Of a stretch of 64,000 bases of DNA, positions 25,516 through 34,656 are shown one piece after another. The DNA is taken from positions 2,790,001-2,854,000 of the forward strand of contig NZ_CP076607.1 of the NCBI RefSeq assembly GCF_018966525.1, in the 5' to 3' direction. The position numbers and the translations under genes are program-made. Source of the DNA: Paenibacillus sophorae. Its GTDB lineage: Bacteria > Bacillota > Bacilli > Paenibacillales > Paenibacillaceae. The notes beneath the pieces were generated by a model, which ran no database searches, was not told the origin of the DNA, and saw only the letters and a list, made by a program, of their open reading frames with translations. Every line of letters begins with the position of its first letter. The stretch's first letter is position 1.

Positions 25516-25682
25516 GCCGTCTGTTCCGGCTTGGCGGCAAGCTGGACAACCGTCCGGACAGCGGGTCAAAAAATTGCAAGTCAATATCCGATGATATTGA
25601 AATTTTTAAGTCTGCCGGTCGTCTACAATGAAATCGTACAAGGAGAAGCTTATATTTTGAAACCAAGATAGGAGAAGACGGC

Positions 25683-27551
25683 ATGAGCGGAAAAACAAAA
25701 AAGCTGTTATGCCTGATGGCTCTGGCTCTGGTTATGGCGGTGTCGGGCTGCGAAAAGGGAGAATCGGTCAAGAGCGGGGAGGCGGACGGCAAAAGCGAGC
25801 AAAGTCAAGAGAAGCCGCCGGCCTTTACCTTCAGCAAGGACCCGAATTATTACACCGAGCTGTATCGGCCGCAGTATCATTTGTCTCCGGAAACGGGCAA
25901 TTTGAGCGACCCGAACGGGATGGTCTTTTTCGAGGGGGAGTATCACCAGTTCTATCAGAACAGCGGACAGTGGGGGCATGCGGTAAGCGCGGATCTTATT
26001 CATTGGCAGCATCTGCCGGCAGCGCTGCTGCGCGATTCACTCGGAGAGATTTGGTCGGGCAGCGCGGTGGTGGATTGGAAGGATACGAGCGGTTTTTTTG
26101 ACGGCAAGCCGGGCCTGGTTGCAATATTCACCCATTTCAAGGGCGGATTACAGTCGCAGAGCATCGCTTACAGCTACGACAAAGGCCGGACGTGGACCAA
26201 GTATGAAGGGAATCCCGTCATCCCGAACCCCGGCCTCAAAGATTTCAGAGACCCAAAGGTGTTCTGGTATGAGCCTTCCAAATCATGGACGATGGTCGTC
26301 TCTGTGGACAACAAAGTCAGGTTCTATTCCTCGCCTGATCTGAAAAAGTGGGAGATGACCGGCGAGTTCGGAGCAGATCAGGGCTCGCATGCCGCGGTAT
26401 GGGAATGTCCGGACCTGTTCGAGCTTCCGGTAGAAGGCACGAAGGAGAAGAAGTGGGTGCTGGCCGTGAGCATCGGCAATAACGCAGCGACCAAAGGCTC
26501 CACCGCGCAGTATTTCGTCGGTTCATTTGACGGCAAGAACTTCACGAATGAGAACGAGCCCTCCAAGGTGCTCTGGACCGATTACGGGAAGGATTTTTAC
26601 GCCGCCGTCTCCTACTCCGACATTCCTGAAAGCGATGGCCGGAGGATTTATACAGGCTGGATGTCCAACTGGCGCTATCCCTTCAATATGCCGACAGATC
26701 CGTGGAAGGGCAATATGTCCGTGCCGCGCGTACTGACGCTCAAAGAAGTTCCGGGAGAAGGGTTGAGGCTTGCGCAGCAGCCGGCCAAAGAACTGGAAGC
26801 TCTTCGCGGCAAGCCGGTGGAGATACCGGCGCAGGAGCTGGCTGCGGGCTCCAATCCCTTCTCCGGGCTGCTGGGTGCGTCGTATGAACTGGATGCAGCT
26901 TTTGGTGTCGGAGCCGAGGCGGAATTTGGTATCAAGGTAAGAAAAGGAGGCGGCCAGGAGACGGTCATTTCTTATAATGCCGCTTCCTCCACCCTGACGG
27001 TCGACCGAAGCAAATCGGGTGAGAGCTCGTTTGAACCGGGCTTTGCCGAGAAGGTGGAAGCTCCGCTGAAGCCGGAGAACGGGACGGTCAAGCTGCGGCT
27101 CTATGTAGATGAATCCACGCTGGAGGTGTTCTCGGGAGACGGTACAACGGTAATCTCCAGCATTATCTTCCCGAGCGCCACGAGCAGCGGCCTGGAGCTG
27201 TATCTCTCCAAAGGCAGCGCCAAACTGGAAAGCGCAACGTTCTATCCCTTGAAGTCCGTATGGCGGGACGAAGCGCCCGATGGAGCAAATCCGCTGCGGG
27301 TTGTGCTGAATAAAGCCAGCTTAGATGTGCCGGCCGGCGGGAGTGCGCAGGCAATCGCGGGAGTGCTGCCGTATACCGCGCCGCAGAAGCTGGTCTGGGA
27401 ATCGTCAGACGAGACGGTTGCGAAGGTTCTGAGCGACGGTGGAACGACAGCCGTCATCAAGGGAATCAAGGAAGGACAGGCGGAGATCAAGGCGCGGACT
27501 CCGGACGGCAAAGTCTTTTCCGTGCTCCGCGCATTCGTTTACAAGCCTTAG
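25683..27551 (+). CDS. GH32 fructan hydrolase, lipoprotein with C-terminal Big2-like domain
   Basis: The 622-residue protein has a lipoprotein signal ending at Cys23 (LALVMAVSGCEKG). The GH32 five-bladed propeller carries the three catalytic acids: Asp76 in NLSDPNG (nucleophile), Asp190 in FRDPK (transition-state) and Glu241 in WECPDLF (acid/base). A beta-sandwich module follows, then from about residue 538 an Ig-like Big2 domain (LDVPAGGSAQAIAGVLPY). It is tethered outside the membrane and probably trims levan, inulin or sucrose into sugars for the adjacent transporter. It opens a run with the two permeases and fructokinase. Confidence 0.9.
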   Translation: MSGKTKKLLCLMALALVMAVSGCEKGESVKSGEADGKSEQSQEKPPAFTFSKDPNYYTELYRPQYHLSPETGNLSDPNGMVFFEGEYHQFYQNSGQWGHAVSADLIHWQHLPAALLRDSLGEIWSGSAVVDWKDTSGFFDGKPGLVAIFTHFKGGLQSQSIAYSYDKGRTWTKYEGNPVIPNPGLKDFRDPKVFWYEPSKSWTMVVSVDNKVRFYSSPDLKKWEMTGEFGADQGSHAAVWECPDLFELPVEGTKEKKWVLAVSIGNNAATKGSTAQYFVGSFDGKNFTNENEPSKVLWTDYGKDFYAAVSYSDIPESDGRRIYTGWMSNWRYPFNMPTDPWKGNMSVPRVLTLKEVPGEGLRLAQQPAKELEALRGKPVEIPAQELAAGSNPFSGLLGASYELDAAFGVGAEAEFGIKVRKGGGQETVISYNAASSTLTVDRSKSGESSFEPGFAEKVEAPLKPENGTVKLRLYVDESTLEVFSGDGTTVISSIIFPSATSSGLELYLSKGSAKLESATFYPLKSVWRDEAPDGANPLRVVLNKASLDVPAGGSAQAIAGVLPYTAPQKLVWESSDETVAKVLSDGGTTAVIKGIKEGQAEIKARTPDGKVFSVLRAFVYKP

Positions 27552-27665
27552 CCGGTTAAGTAAATTGCTTGAGTTAATAAAAATAATCCGCCGCACGGGA
27601 ATACTTGCCTGCAAGTCGCGGGCAGCGAACCCGAAGCGGCGGAAGGATTGGAGATGAGGTAACCT

Positions 27666-28598
27666 ATGGCAAGTACCACAACAGCCGGTAAACCTGCGGC
27701 GAATACTTTACCGAAAAAACGCCGGAATTCCTTTTTGAAAGGCGAAGAGATGACAGCCTGGTGGTTCGTGCTTCCTTCGTTCGCCCTGCTGCTGATCTTC
27801 GTGTTCTACCCCATGCTGCAGGCGTTCATTATCAGCTTTCAAAATTATAATCTGGTCGGCGGCACCCGAAGCTTTGTCGGTCTGGACAATTACAGAACGC
27901 TGATGACGGATCAGTCATTCCTCGCCAGCCTTAGACATTCGTTCTATTTTGCCGTCATAGTCATCCCGATTCAGACATCTATTTCGCTTGGGATGGCGCT
28001 TCTGATCCAGAAAAAGGTGGCCACAACCGGCCTGTTCCGGACGATCTACTTTATCCCGGTTGTCGTCTCGACAGCGGTGGCCGCGACGGTCTTTAAGCTG
28101 ATCTACAACAAGGAATACGGTCTACTGAACAATTTCCTGGAGCTTGTGCATCTGCCAACGACGAATTTCCTGTCCAATCCGGACACGGCGATGAACGGTG
28201 TCATCATGCTCGGCATGTGGAAAGCCGTCGGGTTCTTCATGATCATCTTCCTGGCGGGCCTGAACAACATTCCCCAGGATTTATACGAAGCGTCTAAAGT
28301 CGACGGCGCAAGCAAAATCCAGCAGTTCTTCCGGATTACACTTCCGCTGCTTAACCGCACCACGGCTTTTGTAGTCATCATTACTACAATCGACGCCATC
28401 AAGATTTCCGGTCTGGTATTCGTTCTTACCAACGGCGGGCCGAACGGAGCGACTGAAACCGCAGTCTTCTATATTTATCAAATGGCATTCAAGCAAATGC
28501 AAATGGGATACGGAACAGCGGCAGCGTTCATCCTGTTCGCGATCGTACTTGTCATTTCGCTGGTGCAAATGAGACTGTTCCGGAATCAGGATTACTAG
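27666..28598 (+). CDS. Carbohydrate ABC transporter permease (MalF type)
   Basis: The 310-residue membrane protein has six helices and the cytoplasmic EAA loop (LYEASKVDGASKIQQFFRIT) that contacts the ATPase. It forms the channel with the next gene product. GATGAGG precedes the start. It lies between GH32 and the second permease in the fructan operon. No ATPase gene is found in the cluster, so a shared MsmX-like ATPase encoded elsewhere must energise it. Confidence 0.92.
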   Translation: MASTTTAGKPAANTLPKKRRNSFLKGEEMTAWWFVLPSFALLLIFVFYPMLQAFIISFQNYNLVGGTRSFVGLDNYRTLMTDQSFLASLRHSFYFAVIVIPIQTSISLGMALLIQKKVATTGLFRTIYFIPVVVSTAVAATVFKLIYNKEYGLLNNFLELVHLPTTNFLSNPDTAMNGVIMLGMWKAVGFFMIIFLAGLNNIPQDLYEASKVDGASKIQQFFRITLPLLNRTTAFVVIITTIDAIKISGLVFVLTNGGPNGATETAVFYIYQMAFKQMQMGYGTAAAFILFAIVLVISLVQMRLFRNQDY

Positions 28599-28609
28599 GA
28601 GGGAAAGAG

Positions 28610-29449
28610 ATGAACCGTATTGCAAGCTTTGTCAAATATATCATAATGATCATCCTTGCCATCGTGTCGATCATTCCGATCTTCTGGATGATATCGGGGG
28701 CGTCCCGTCCCTACGAGGAATTGTTCAAATACTCGAACAGCTTCAATATCCATTTGTTCGTGCCGGTGCATCCTACGCTGCAGAACTTTAAAGATGTCAT
28801 TTTCAACGAACGCAATCCGTTCCTTACTTACATCGGCAACACGCTGTTCGTGGCTTCCATCGTTACGCTGCTTGTGCTGCTAATCAATGCCATGTCCGCT
28901 TTCGCTTTTGCCAAGCTGCATTTCCGGGGCAAGGGAGTGGTGTTCGCACTGTTCATGTCAGCCATGATTATTCCCGGGGAAGTAACGCTCGTGCCTAACT
29001 ATCTGCTCATGCATAACTTCGGCTGGCTTGATTCTTACAAAGCATTGATTATTCCTTCGATGCTGTCCGTATTCGGCATTTTCCTGCTGCGGCAGTTCTT
29101 CGCGGAGGTTCCGGACGAAATTCTGGAGGCTGCCAAAATCGACGGAGCGTCCATGCCGCGCACCTTTCTCCGAATTGTTCTGCCTGCGGCTGTACCTCCT
29201 ATGATCACGCTGGGACTTATGACTTTCCTTGGCAACTGGGATTCCTATTTGTGGCCGCTGATCGTCATCAACGATGACAAGAAGCAGATGATTCAGGTTG
29301 CCATAGCCGCATTCTCGTCGGCAGAGGGAACGGACTGGTCGAAGATTCTTGCGGCGAGCACAATCTCCACCGTGCCGATTCTGGTTATATTCTTGTTCCT
29401 TCAACGTTATTACATCCAGGGCATTACGATGTCGGGCGTCAAAGGCTAA
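28610..29449 (+). CDS. Carbohydrate ABC transporter permease (MalG type)
   Basis: The 279-residue permease has six hydrophobic helices and an EAA loop (LEAAKIDGASMPRTFLRIVLP). It begins 11 bases after the first permease with AGGAGGG as ribosome site. Together they form the membrane part of the importer fed by the lipoprotein at 20515-21843. Confidence 0.92.
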   Translation: MNRIASFVKYIIMIILAIVSIIPIFWMISGASRPYEELFKYSNSFNIHLFVPVHPTLQNFKDVIFNERNPFLTYIGNTLFVASIVTLLVLLINAMSAFAFAKLHFRGKGVVFALFMSAMIIPGEVTLVPNYLLMHNFGWLDSYKALIIPSMLSVFGIFLLRQFFAEVPDEILEAAKIDGASMPRTFLRIVLPAAVPPMITLGLMTFLGNWDSYLWPLIVINDDKKQMIQVAIAAFSSAEGTDWSKILAASTISTVPILVIFLFLQRYYIQGITMSGVKG

Positions 29450-29488
29450 TGTGGCCCCATATTACTAACTCATAGATAGGAGCGTTAG

Positions 29489-30466
29489 ATGATGACTTAC
29501 GATGCGGTAGCGATCGGCGAATTTTTAATCGATTTCACACCTGGAGGCATTTCTCCGGCGGGCAACCCACTGTTCGAGCGCAATGCGGGAGGAGCGCCGG
29601 TGAATGTGCTGGCCGCTCTTGCCCGGCTCAGCAAGAGAACGGCGTTTATCGGCAAGGTGGGCAATGATCCTTTCGGACATTTTCTTCAGGACACGCTGAG
29701 ACAGGAAGGCATTGATGACAAAGGCCTGGTGTTCACGGACCACGCGCATACAACGATGGCTTTCGTTCATCTGGGCGAAGGCGGGGAGCGGTCGTTTCAC
29801 TTCTGCCGGCAGCCCGGAGCGGACGAAGGTCTTGCCTTCGAGGAAATTGACCCTTCGCTTCTCGGCAGCGCCAAGGTGTTCCATTTCGGCTCGGTTTCCA
29901 TGACCTCCGAGCCGTCCCGCGGCGCCACATTGTCCGCTGTCAGGGAGGCCAAAGCACGGGGGGCCTGGATCACTTTTGATCCGAATTGGCGTCCGGCGCT
30001 GTGGCAGGATAACCAGCATGCCAAGAAGGCGATGGAGGAAGGTCTTGAGGAGGCGGATGTCGTCAAGGTGTCGGAGGAGGAGCTATTCTTTCTCACCGGA
30101 AGGAGCGAGCTGGAGGCCGGGGCGGAGGAACTGCTGGAGCGGTTCCCGGTGAAGCTTCTGCTTGTGACGCTCGGTGCGGAAGGTTCCTATTACCGGACCC
30201 GGAAGATCGGGGGCAGAGCAGCCTCCTATCCGGTTGTTCCGGTGGACACGACCGCAGCCGGAGACGGCTTCATGGGCGCGTTTATCGGTACTATGCTGGA
30301 GAACGGCAGGCCGGCATGGGAGTGGGCCGACGGGGAGCTGCGGAAGGCATTGGCTTATGCGAATGCGGGGGGCGCTCTGGCGACGACGCGCCTCGGAGCC
30401 ATTGCTTCACTCGCCTCTCACGAGGAGATTGAGGAACTGGTTAAGGGAGCGCCGGTCACAGAGTAA
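29489..30466 (+). CDS. PfkB-family fructokinase
   Basis: This 325-residue sugar kinase has N-terminal AIGEFLIDFTPGG and GGAPVNVLAALARLSKRTAFIGKVGNDPFG, and the C-terminal ATP/catalytic motif DTTAAGDGFMGAFIG, where the base is the Asp of GDGF (the usual DTxGAGD has Ala for the first Gly). It phosphorylates fructose freed from imported oligosaccharide to fructose-6-phosphate in the cytoplasm. Two adjacent ATGs follow AGGAG; the first is used here. Confidence 0.88.
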   Translation: MMTYDAVAIGEFLIDFTPGGISPAGNPLFERNAGGAPVNVLAALARLSKRTAFIGKVGNDPFGHFLQDTLRQEGIDDKGLVFTDHAHTTMAFVHLGEGGERSFHFCRQPGADEGLAFEEIDPSLLGSAKVFHFGSVSMTSEPSRGATLSAVREAKARGAWITFDPNWRPALWQDNQHAKKAMEEGLEEADVVKVSEEELFFLTGRSELEAGAEELLERFPVKLLLVTLGAEGSYYRTRKIGGRAASYPVVPVDTTAAGDGFMGAFIGTMLENGRPAWEWADGELRKALAYANAGGALATTRLGAIASLASHEEIEELVKGAPVTE

Positions 30467-30538
30467 TCCATCGCTGCGGCTCGCCCTGGCGGCTGCATAC
30501 GGAAAACATGCCGTCCAAATTTATAACAAGGCAATAAT

Positions 30539-30570
30539 GCAAGGCCGAGGCGGTGAACGTCCGGTCTTGC
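30539..30570 (+). terminator. Weak hairpin between fructokinase and second GH32 gene
   Basis: GCAAGGCCG pairs with CGGTCTTGC. The following TCATTTGAT is a poor T-tract, so partial readthrough into the large GH32 gene is likely. Confidence 0.4.
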
Positions 30571-30596
30571 TCATTTGATATTAAGGGAGCGAATGT

Positions 30597-33500
30597 ATGA
30601 AAAGATCAAGCTTTAAATTAACAGCATTTTTGTTAGCGCTTGCATTGGGGCTGTCGGGTCTGTATTCTTCCGGGTCCGCTCTGGCGGCAGGCTGGGCCGG
30701 CAATACGCCCGGCTATTTGCCTGTGTCGGGAACGTGGACGCAGGATGGAACGAACGGCCTGCGCGGGGTCAGTTCGGGCTCGGACAATGCGTTTAATATG
30801 TCGACGACGTCGGTGGGAACGAACTTCGTATATGAAGCTGACGTGAAAGTGGACGCTTCTTCACCGCATGGCGTGGCATCGCTGGTCTTCCGGGCGAGCG
30901 CGGACGGTTCGAAAGGTTATGTACTCAGCCTGGACCCGAACCTGGACCGCATTCGTCTGTTTGATTATGCTACGGGAACCGATTTGGCTACGCCTTTTTC
31001 CAAGACGATGAGCGACGGCAGCTCTTATCATCTGAAGATCGCGGCGGACGGGAGCTCGCTTAAGGTATATGCAGACAGTGCGCAGGCATTTAGTGTAAGC
31101 GATACCAAGTACAGCTCTGGGCTTACCGGCTTTCATGTATATAATGGAACCGCCTATTTCCAGAACGTCTACGTTAACGTACTCAATACGAATGTGACGG
31201 GCTGGAACGCCTCGGGTACATGGAACCTGACTTCACAGGGCTGGAAGGGTACGGCAGCTTCCAATCAGAACATTACGGCCATCTCTGCCACAAGCTCGAA
31301 TGATTTCAGTTATGAATCGGATGTGCAGATCACCGATCCGTATGCCCTGGGAACGCTGCTGTTCCGTTCGAATGCGGACGGGACGCAGGCTTACGGACTG
31401 CAAATCGATCCAAACCAGGACCGCTTAAGGTTGTATAAGACGGATGGAAATGTCACGTTGGCGCAGGTGGATACGCAGGTGGATTCCGGCAAAGTCTATC
31501 ATGTCCGGATCAAGGCCCAGGGTTCCTCAATCAAAATATATTGGCAGTATGATTTTTTAAATCCCACCGGATATAACCCGCTGCTCACGGTCACGGACAC
31601 TTCTTATACGCAGGGCTTTGCGGGAATAGGCGTATACAACGGTTCGGCGGTATTTCAAAATATTCTGATCAGCACCCTGAAGACGAATCTGGAGGGCTGG
31701 ACGGCTTCAGGAGGCGGCAGTTGGATTCCGCAGCTCGGTGGGTTCAAGGGGACAAGCTCCGGAAGCTCGGACACCTATAATGTGGTGGGGGCTGGGATGT
31801 CCGATTTTGTATTGGAAGGCGATCTTTCGGTCGATAACGGAACATCGCACGGCACAGCGGGCCTTGTGTTCCGCGCCGCTTCCGCATCAAGCGGGGGATA
31901 TGTGCTGAACATCGACCCGAATCTGGACCGTGTCCGTCTGTTCAACCGCAGCGGGGGAAGCACGATCGCCACGGCCAATATGAACATCGATACCGGGCGG
32001 GTCTATCATATTGAAATTATCGTAAGCGGTTCCAGCATCAAGGTCTATGTGGACGGCGGGGTGACTCCGCTTATCTCCGCGACAGATTCGGCCTATACGT
32101 CCGGCGTTATCGGGTTGAATGCATTCAACGGCACGGCTTACTTTCAAAATATCTATGCTGCGGATTTAAGCCAATATTATAACGAAACGTACCGGCCGCA
32201 GTACCATTTTACAGAAACAAGAAACCGGTCGAGCGACCCGAACGGCTTGGTCTACTACCAGGGAGAATATCATATGTTTCATCAGCAGGACGGGGAATGG
32301 GCTCATGCGGTGAGTACCGATCTGGTCCACTGGAAGCATCTGCCGCTCGCCATTCCAAGAAATGACGCCGGGGATGCATGGTCGGGCGGGGCTGTGGCGG
32401 ATTTGAATAATGTCTCTGGCCTGTTCCCCGGCGGCTCCGGCATCATCGCTTATTACACTTCATTTAACCCGGAGAAGCCTAACGGCAACCAAAAGATACA
32501 CATCGCGTACAGCAGTGACAAAGGACGCACCTGGACGGATTACGCGAACAATCCCGTGGTGGAGAATCCCGGAGGAAGCAACGGGGGCTGGGATTTCCGC
32601 GATCCGAAGATTGTCTGGGATGCCGATCACTCGAAGTGGGTAATGGTTGTATCGGGGAACGACAATGTCCGGTTCTATACATCGACCAATCTTCTAAACT
32701 GGACGTATGCCAGTGCGTTCGGGTATGGCGCTTATCTGCATGGAGGCATCATGGAATGCCCTGACCTGTTCCAGCTCCCGGTCGACGGCAATGCGGCGAA
32801 CAAGAAATGGGTGCTGGTACTGAGCACCGGGGCAGTCCCGGCTACGCACGGTTCGGCGTCGGAGTATTTCGTCGGCAGCTTTGACGGCACGACCTTTACC
32901 AGCGACAATCCGGCGGCAACCGTGCTGCGGACCGAGCAGGGGAAGGATATGTATGCGGCGATGACCTTCGACGGAATCCCTGCGGCCGACGGGCGCCGGA
33001 TCTCCATCGGCTGGATGTCGAACTGGGATTATCCTTTCAGCTTCCCGACCTCCCCGTGGAACGGGCAGATGTCCGTACCGCGGGAGCTGAAGCTGACCGA
33101 CATCGCCGGGACCGGCATCCGCCTGACGGAGACGCCCGTAGCCGAAATGGACGCCCTTCGGGGCGCGGCAACCTCGATCAACAATGTCACCGTGACACCT
33201 TCCAGCGCCAATCCGCTTGCGACGGTCACAGGCACGGCCTATGAGATCGATGCGGTGCTGGAGCTGCCAACCGGCAGCACGGCATCCGAATTCGGCTTCC
33301 ATCTGCGGGAAGGAGGAGGCCAGAAGACGGTCGTGGGCTATAAGACCGGTTCGTCGGAAATGTTCGTGGATCGCTCATCCGCTGGAGCAGACGGATTCAC
33401 GGCCAACTTCCATCCTGTACAGAGCACGGTTCTTCCGCTGGAAAATGGCAGAGTCAAGATGCGTATTTACGTTGATCAATCTTCTGTCGAGGCATTCGGC

Positions 33501-34406
33501 AACGACGGCAAAGCGGTCTTCTCGGATATGATTTTCCCCGGATCGGCACGGACCAGCCTCAGCTTTTATACATCTGGCGGCGATGTCAAAATCGTCTCGC
33601 TGAATGCTTATCCGCTGGACAATGTCTGGCGGTCCGAACCAGCCTCCGGCTCAACGCCGCAAAAGGTGGTCATGGACCAGACCCGTGTTCAACTGGCGGC
33701 AGGCTCCATCTACCGGCTGTACGCGGATGTGCTTCCACGCTCGGCAAGTAATAAAACGCTGGTGTGGAGCTCCAGCAATCCGGCGGTAGCGTCGGTAGCT
33801 CAGACCGATTCAGTCAGCACGGACGTCACGGCGGTGGCGCAGGGCAGGGCCGTCATAACCGCCACGACGCAGGCAGGCGGAATTGTCTCATCGACAGTCG
33901 TCGAGGTGGGCTCTTTCACGACAAATTTGACGGGCTGGAACAGTACGCCCGCGGACTCCTGGACGGTCACGGGAGACGGCGTCTCCGGCACGTTCGATAA
34001 AGACAGCAATTACATGTCCGGCGTAAGCGGCACCGACTTTACTTACGAAGCGGATGTGAAGCTGGACCGGGCCGGAGGAGCGGGTTCGATGATTTTCCGG
34101 GCCAATGCCGACGGCTCAAGCGGTTATTATTTTAACATCGATCCTAATATCAAGGCACTGCGACTGTTTTACAAGCTGAATGGCGGTTTCTCCTCCAGTC
34201 AGATGCTCGCGGGCGTTCCGGCGGCGATTATATCCGGTACGGCCTATCATGTTAAAGTCGTGACCTCCGGGACGAATATTAAGGTGTATTTCGACGGCGC
34301 TTCAACACCGGTCATAGATGTAAACGACGCCACGTTCACCAGCGGTTATTTCGGCCTCAACGTGTTTGGGGGAACAGCCAGCTACCAGAATGTGAATAAA
34401 AATTAA
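30597..34406 (+). CDS. Secreted multi-domain GH32 fructanase with four repeated CBM66-like modules
   Basis: This 1269-residue protein begins with a signal peptide (LLALALGLSGLYSSGSALA). Three similar modules of about 165 residues fill residues 33-525, each with the pattern GWxxSGxW, FxxExDVxVD, LVFRAxADGSxGYxLxxDPNxDRxRLF, YHxxIxxxGSSIKVY and a closing TAYFQNIY. The GH32 domain follows with catalytic Asp547 (SSDPNG), Asp669 (FRDPK) and Glu720 (MECPDLF), then a Big2-like domain near 1020-1100 and a fourth module from about 1104. The modules resemble the fructan-binding CBM66 of B. subtilis levanase. No LPXTG or SLH anchor is present, so it is likely released to attack polymeric fructan. Confidence 0.9.
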   Translation: MKRSSFKLTAFLLALALGLSGLYSSGSALAAGWAGNTPGYLPVSGTWTQDGTNGLRGVSSGSDNAFNMSTTSVGTNFVYEADVKVDASSPHGVASLVFRASADGSKGYVLSLDPNLDRIRLFDYATGTDLATPFSKTMSDGSSYHLKIAADGSSLKVYADSAQAFSVSDTKYSSGLTGFHVYNGTAYFQNVYVNVLNTNVTGWNASGTWNLTSQGWKGTAASNQNITAISATSSNDFSYESDVQITDPYALGTLLFRSNADGTQAYGLQIDPNQDRLRLYKTDGNVTLAQVDTQVDSGKVYHVRIKAQGSSIKIYWQYDFLNPTGYNPLLTVTDTSYTQGFAGIGVYNGSAVFQNILISTLKTNLEGWTASGGGSWIPQLGGFKGTSSGSSDTYNVVGAGMSDFVLEGDLSVDNGTSHGTAGLVFRAASASSGGYVLNIDPNLDRVRLFNRSGGSTIATANMNIDTGRVYHIEIIVSGSSIKVYVDGGVTPLISATDSAYTSGVIGLNAFNGTAYFQNIYAADLSQYYNETYRPQYHFTETRNRSSDPNGLVYYQGEYHMFHQQDGEWAHAVSTDLVHWKHLPLAIPRNDAGDAWSGGAVADLNNVSGLFPGGSGIIAYYTSFNPEKPNGNQKIHIAYSSDKGRTWTDYANNPVVENPGGSNGGWDFRDPKIVWDADHSKWVMVVSGNDNVRFYTSTNLLNWTYASAFGYGAYLHGGIMECPDLFQLPVDGNAANKKWVLVLSTGAVPATHGSASEYFVGSFDGTTFTSDNPAATVLRTEQGKDMYAAMTFDGIPAADGRRISIGWMSNWDYPFSFPTSPWNGQMSVPRELKLTDIAGTGIRLTETPVAEMDALRGAATSINNVTVTPSSANPLATVTGTAYEIDAVLELPTGSTASEFGFHLREGGGQKTVVGYKTGSSEMFVDRSSAGADGFTANFHPVQSTVLPLENGRVKMRIYVDQSSVEAFGNDGKAVFSDMIFPGSARTSLSFYTSGGDVKIVSLNAYPLDNVWRSEPASGSTPQKVVMDQTRVQLAAGSIYRLYADVLPRSASNKTLVWSSSNPAVASVAQTDSVSTDVTAVAQGRAVITATTQAGGIVSSTVVEVGSFTTNLTGWNSTPADSWTVTGDGVSGTFDKDSNYMSGVSGTDFTYEADVKLDRAGGAGSMIFRANADGSSGYYFNIDPNIKALRLFYKLNGGFSSSQMLAGVPAAIISGTAYHVKVVTSGTNIKVYFDGASTPVIDVNDATFTSGYFGLNVFGGTASYQNVNKN

Positions 34407-34430
34407 GCTTTGTAAGCATAGGAATGAATA

Positions 34431-34473
34431 AAAAATCCGCCAGGCGAACTCATTTTCGTCTCGGCGGATTTTT
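34431..34473 (+). terminator. Intrinsic terminator of the fructan operon
   Basis: AAAAATCCGCC pairs with GGCGGATTTTT over 11 bp; the 3' strand itself supplies the T-run. Confidence 0.88.
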
Positions 34474-34656
34474 GCTGTTTTATGACTTGATTATTTCATT
34501 CGAACGTAAATAATAAAATTTTTCAGTAAATTTCGCGAAATTTGTCGAATGCTCTTTTCATTTTCGAAATAAAAACCGATAAGAGCATTAGTAATCTCTG
34601 TGCTAAGAGCGGCGGTTACCGACATAAGTACCGAATGTGCCGAAAGGGTGTAAAAA

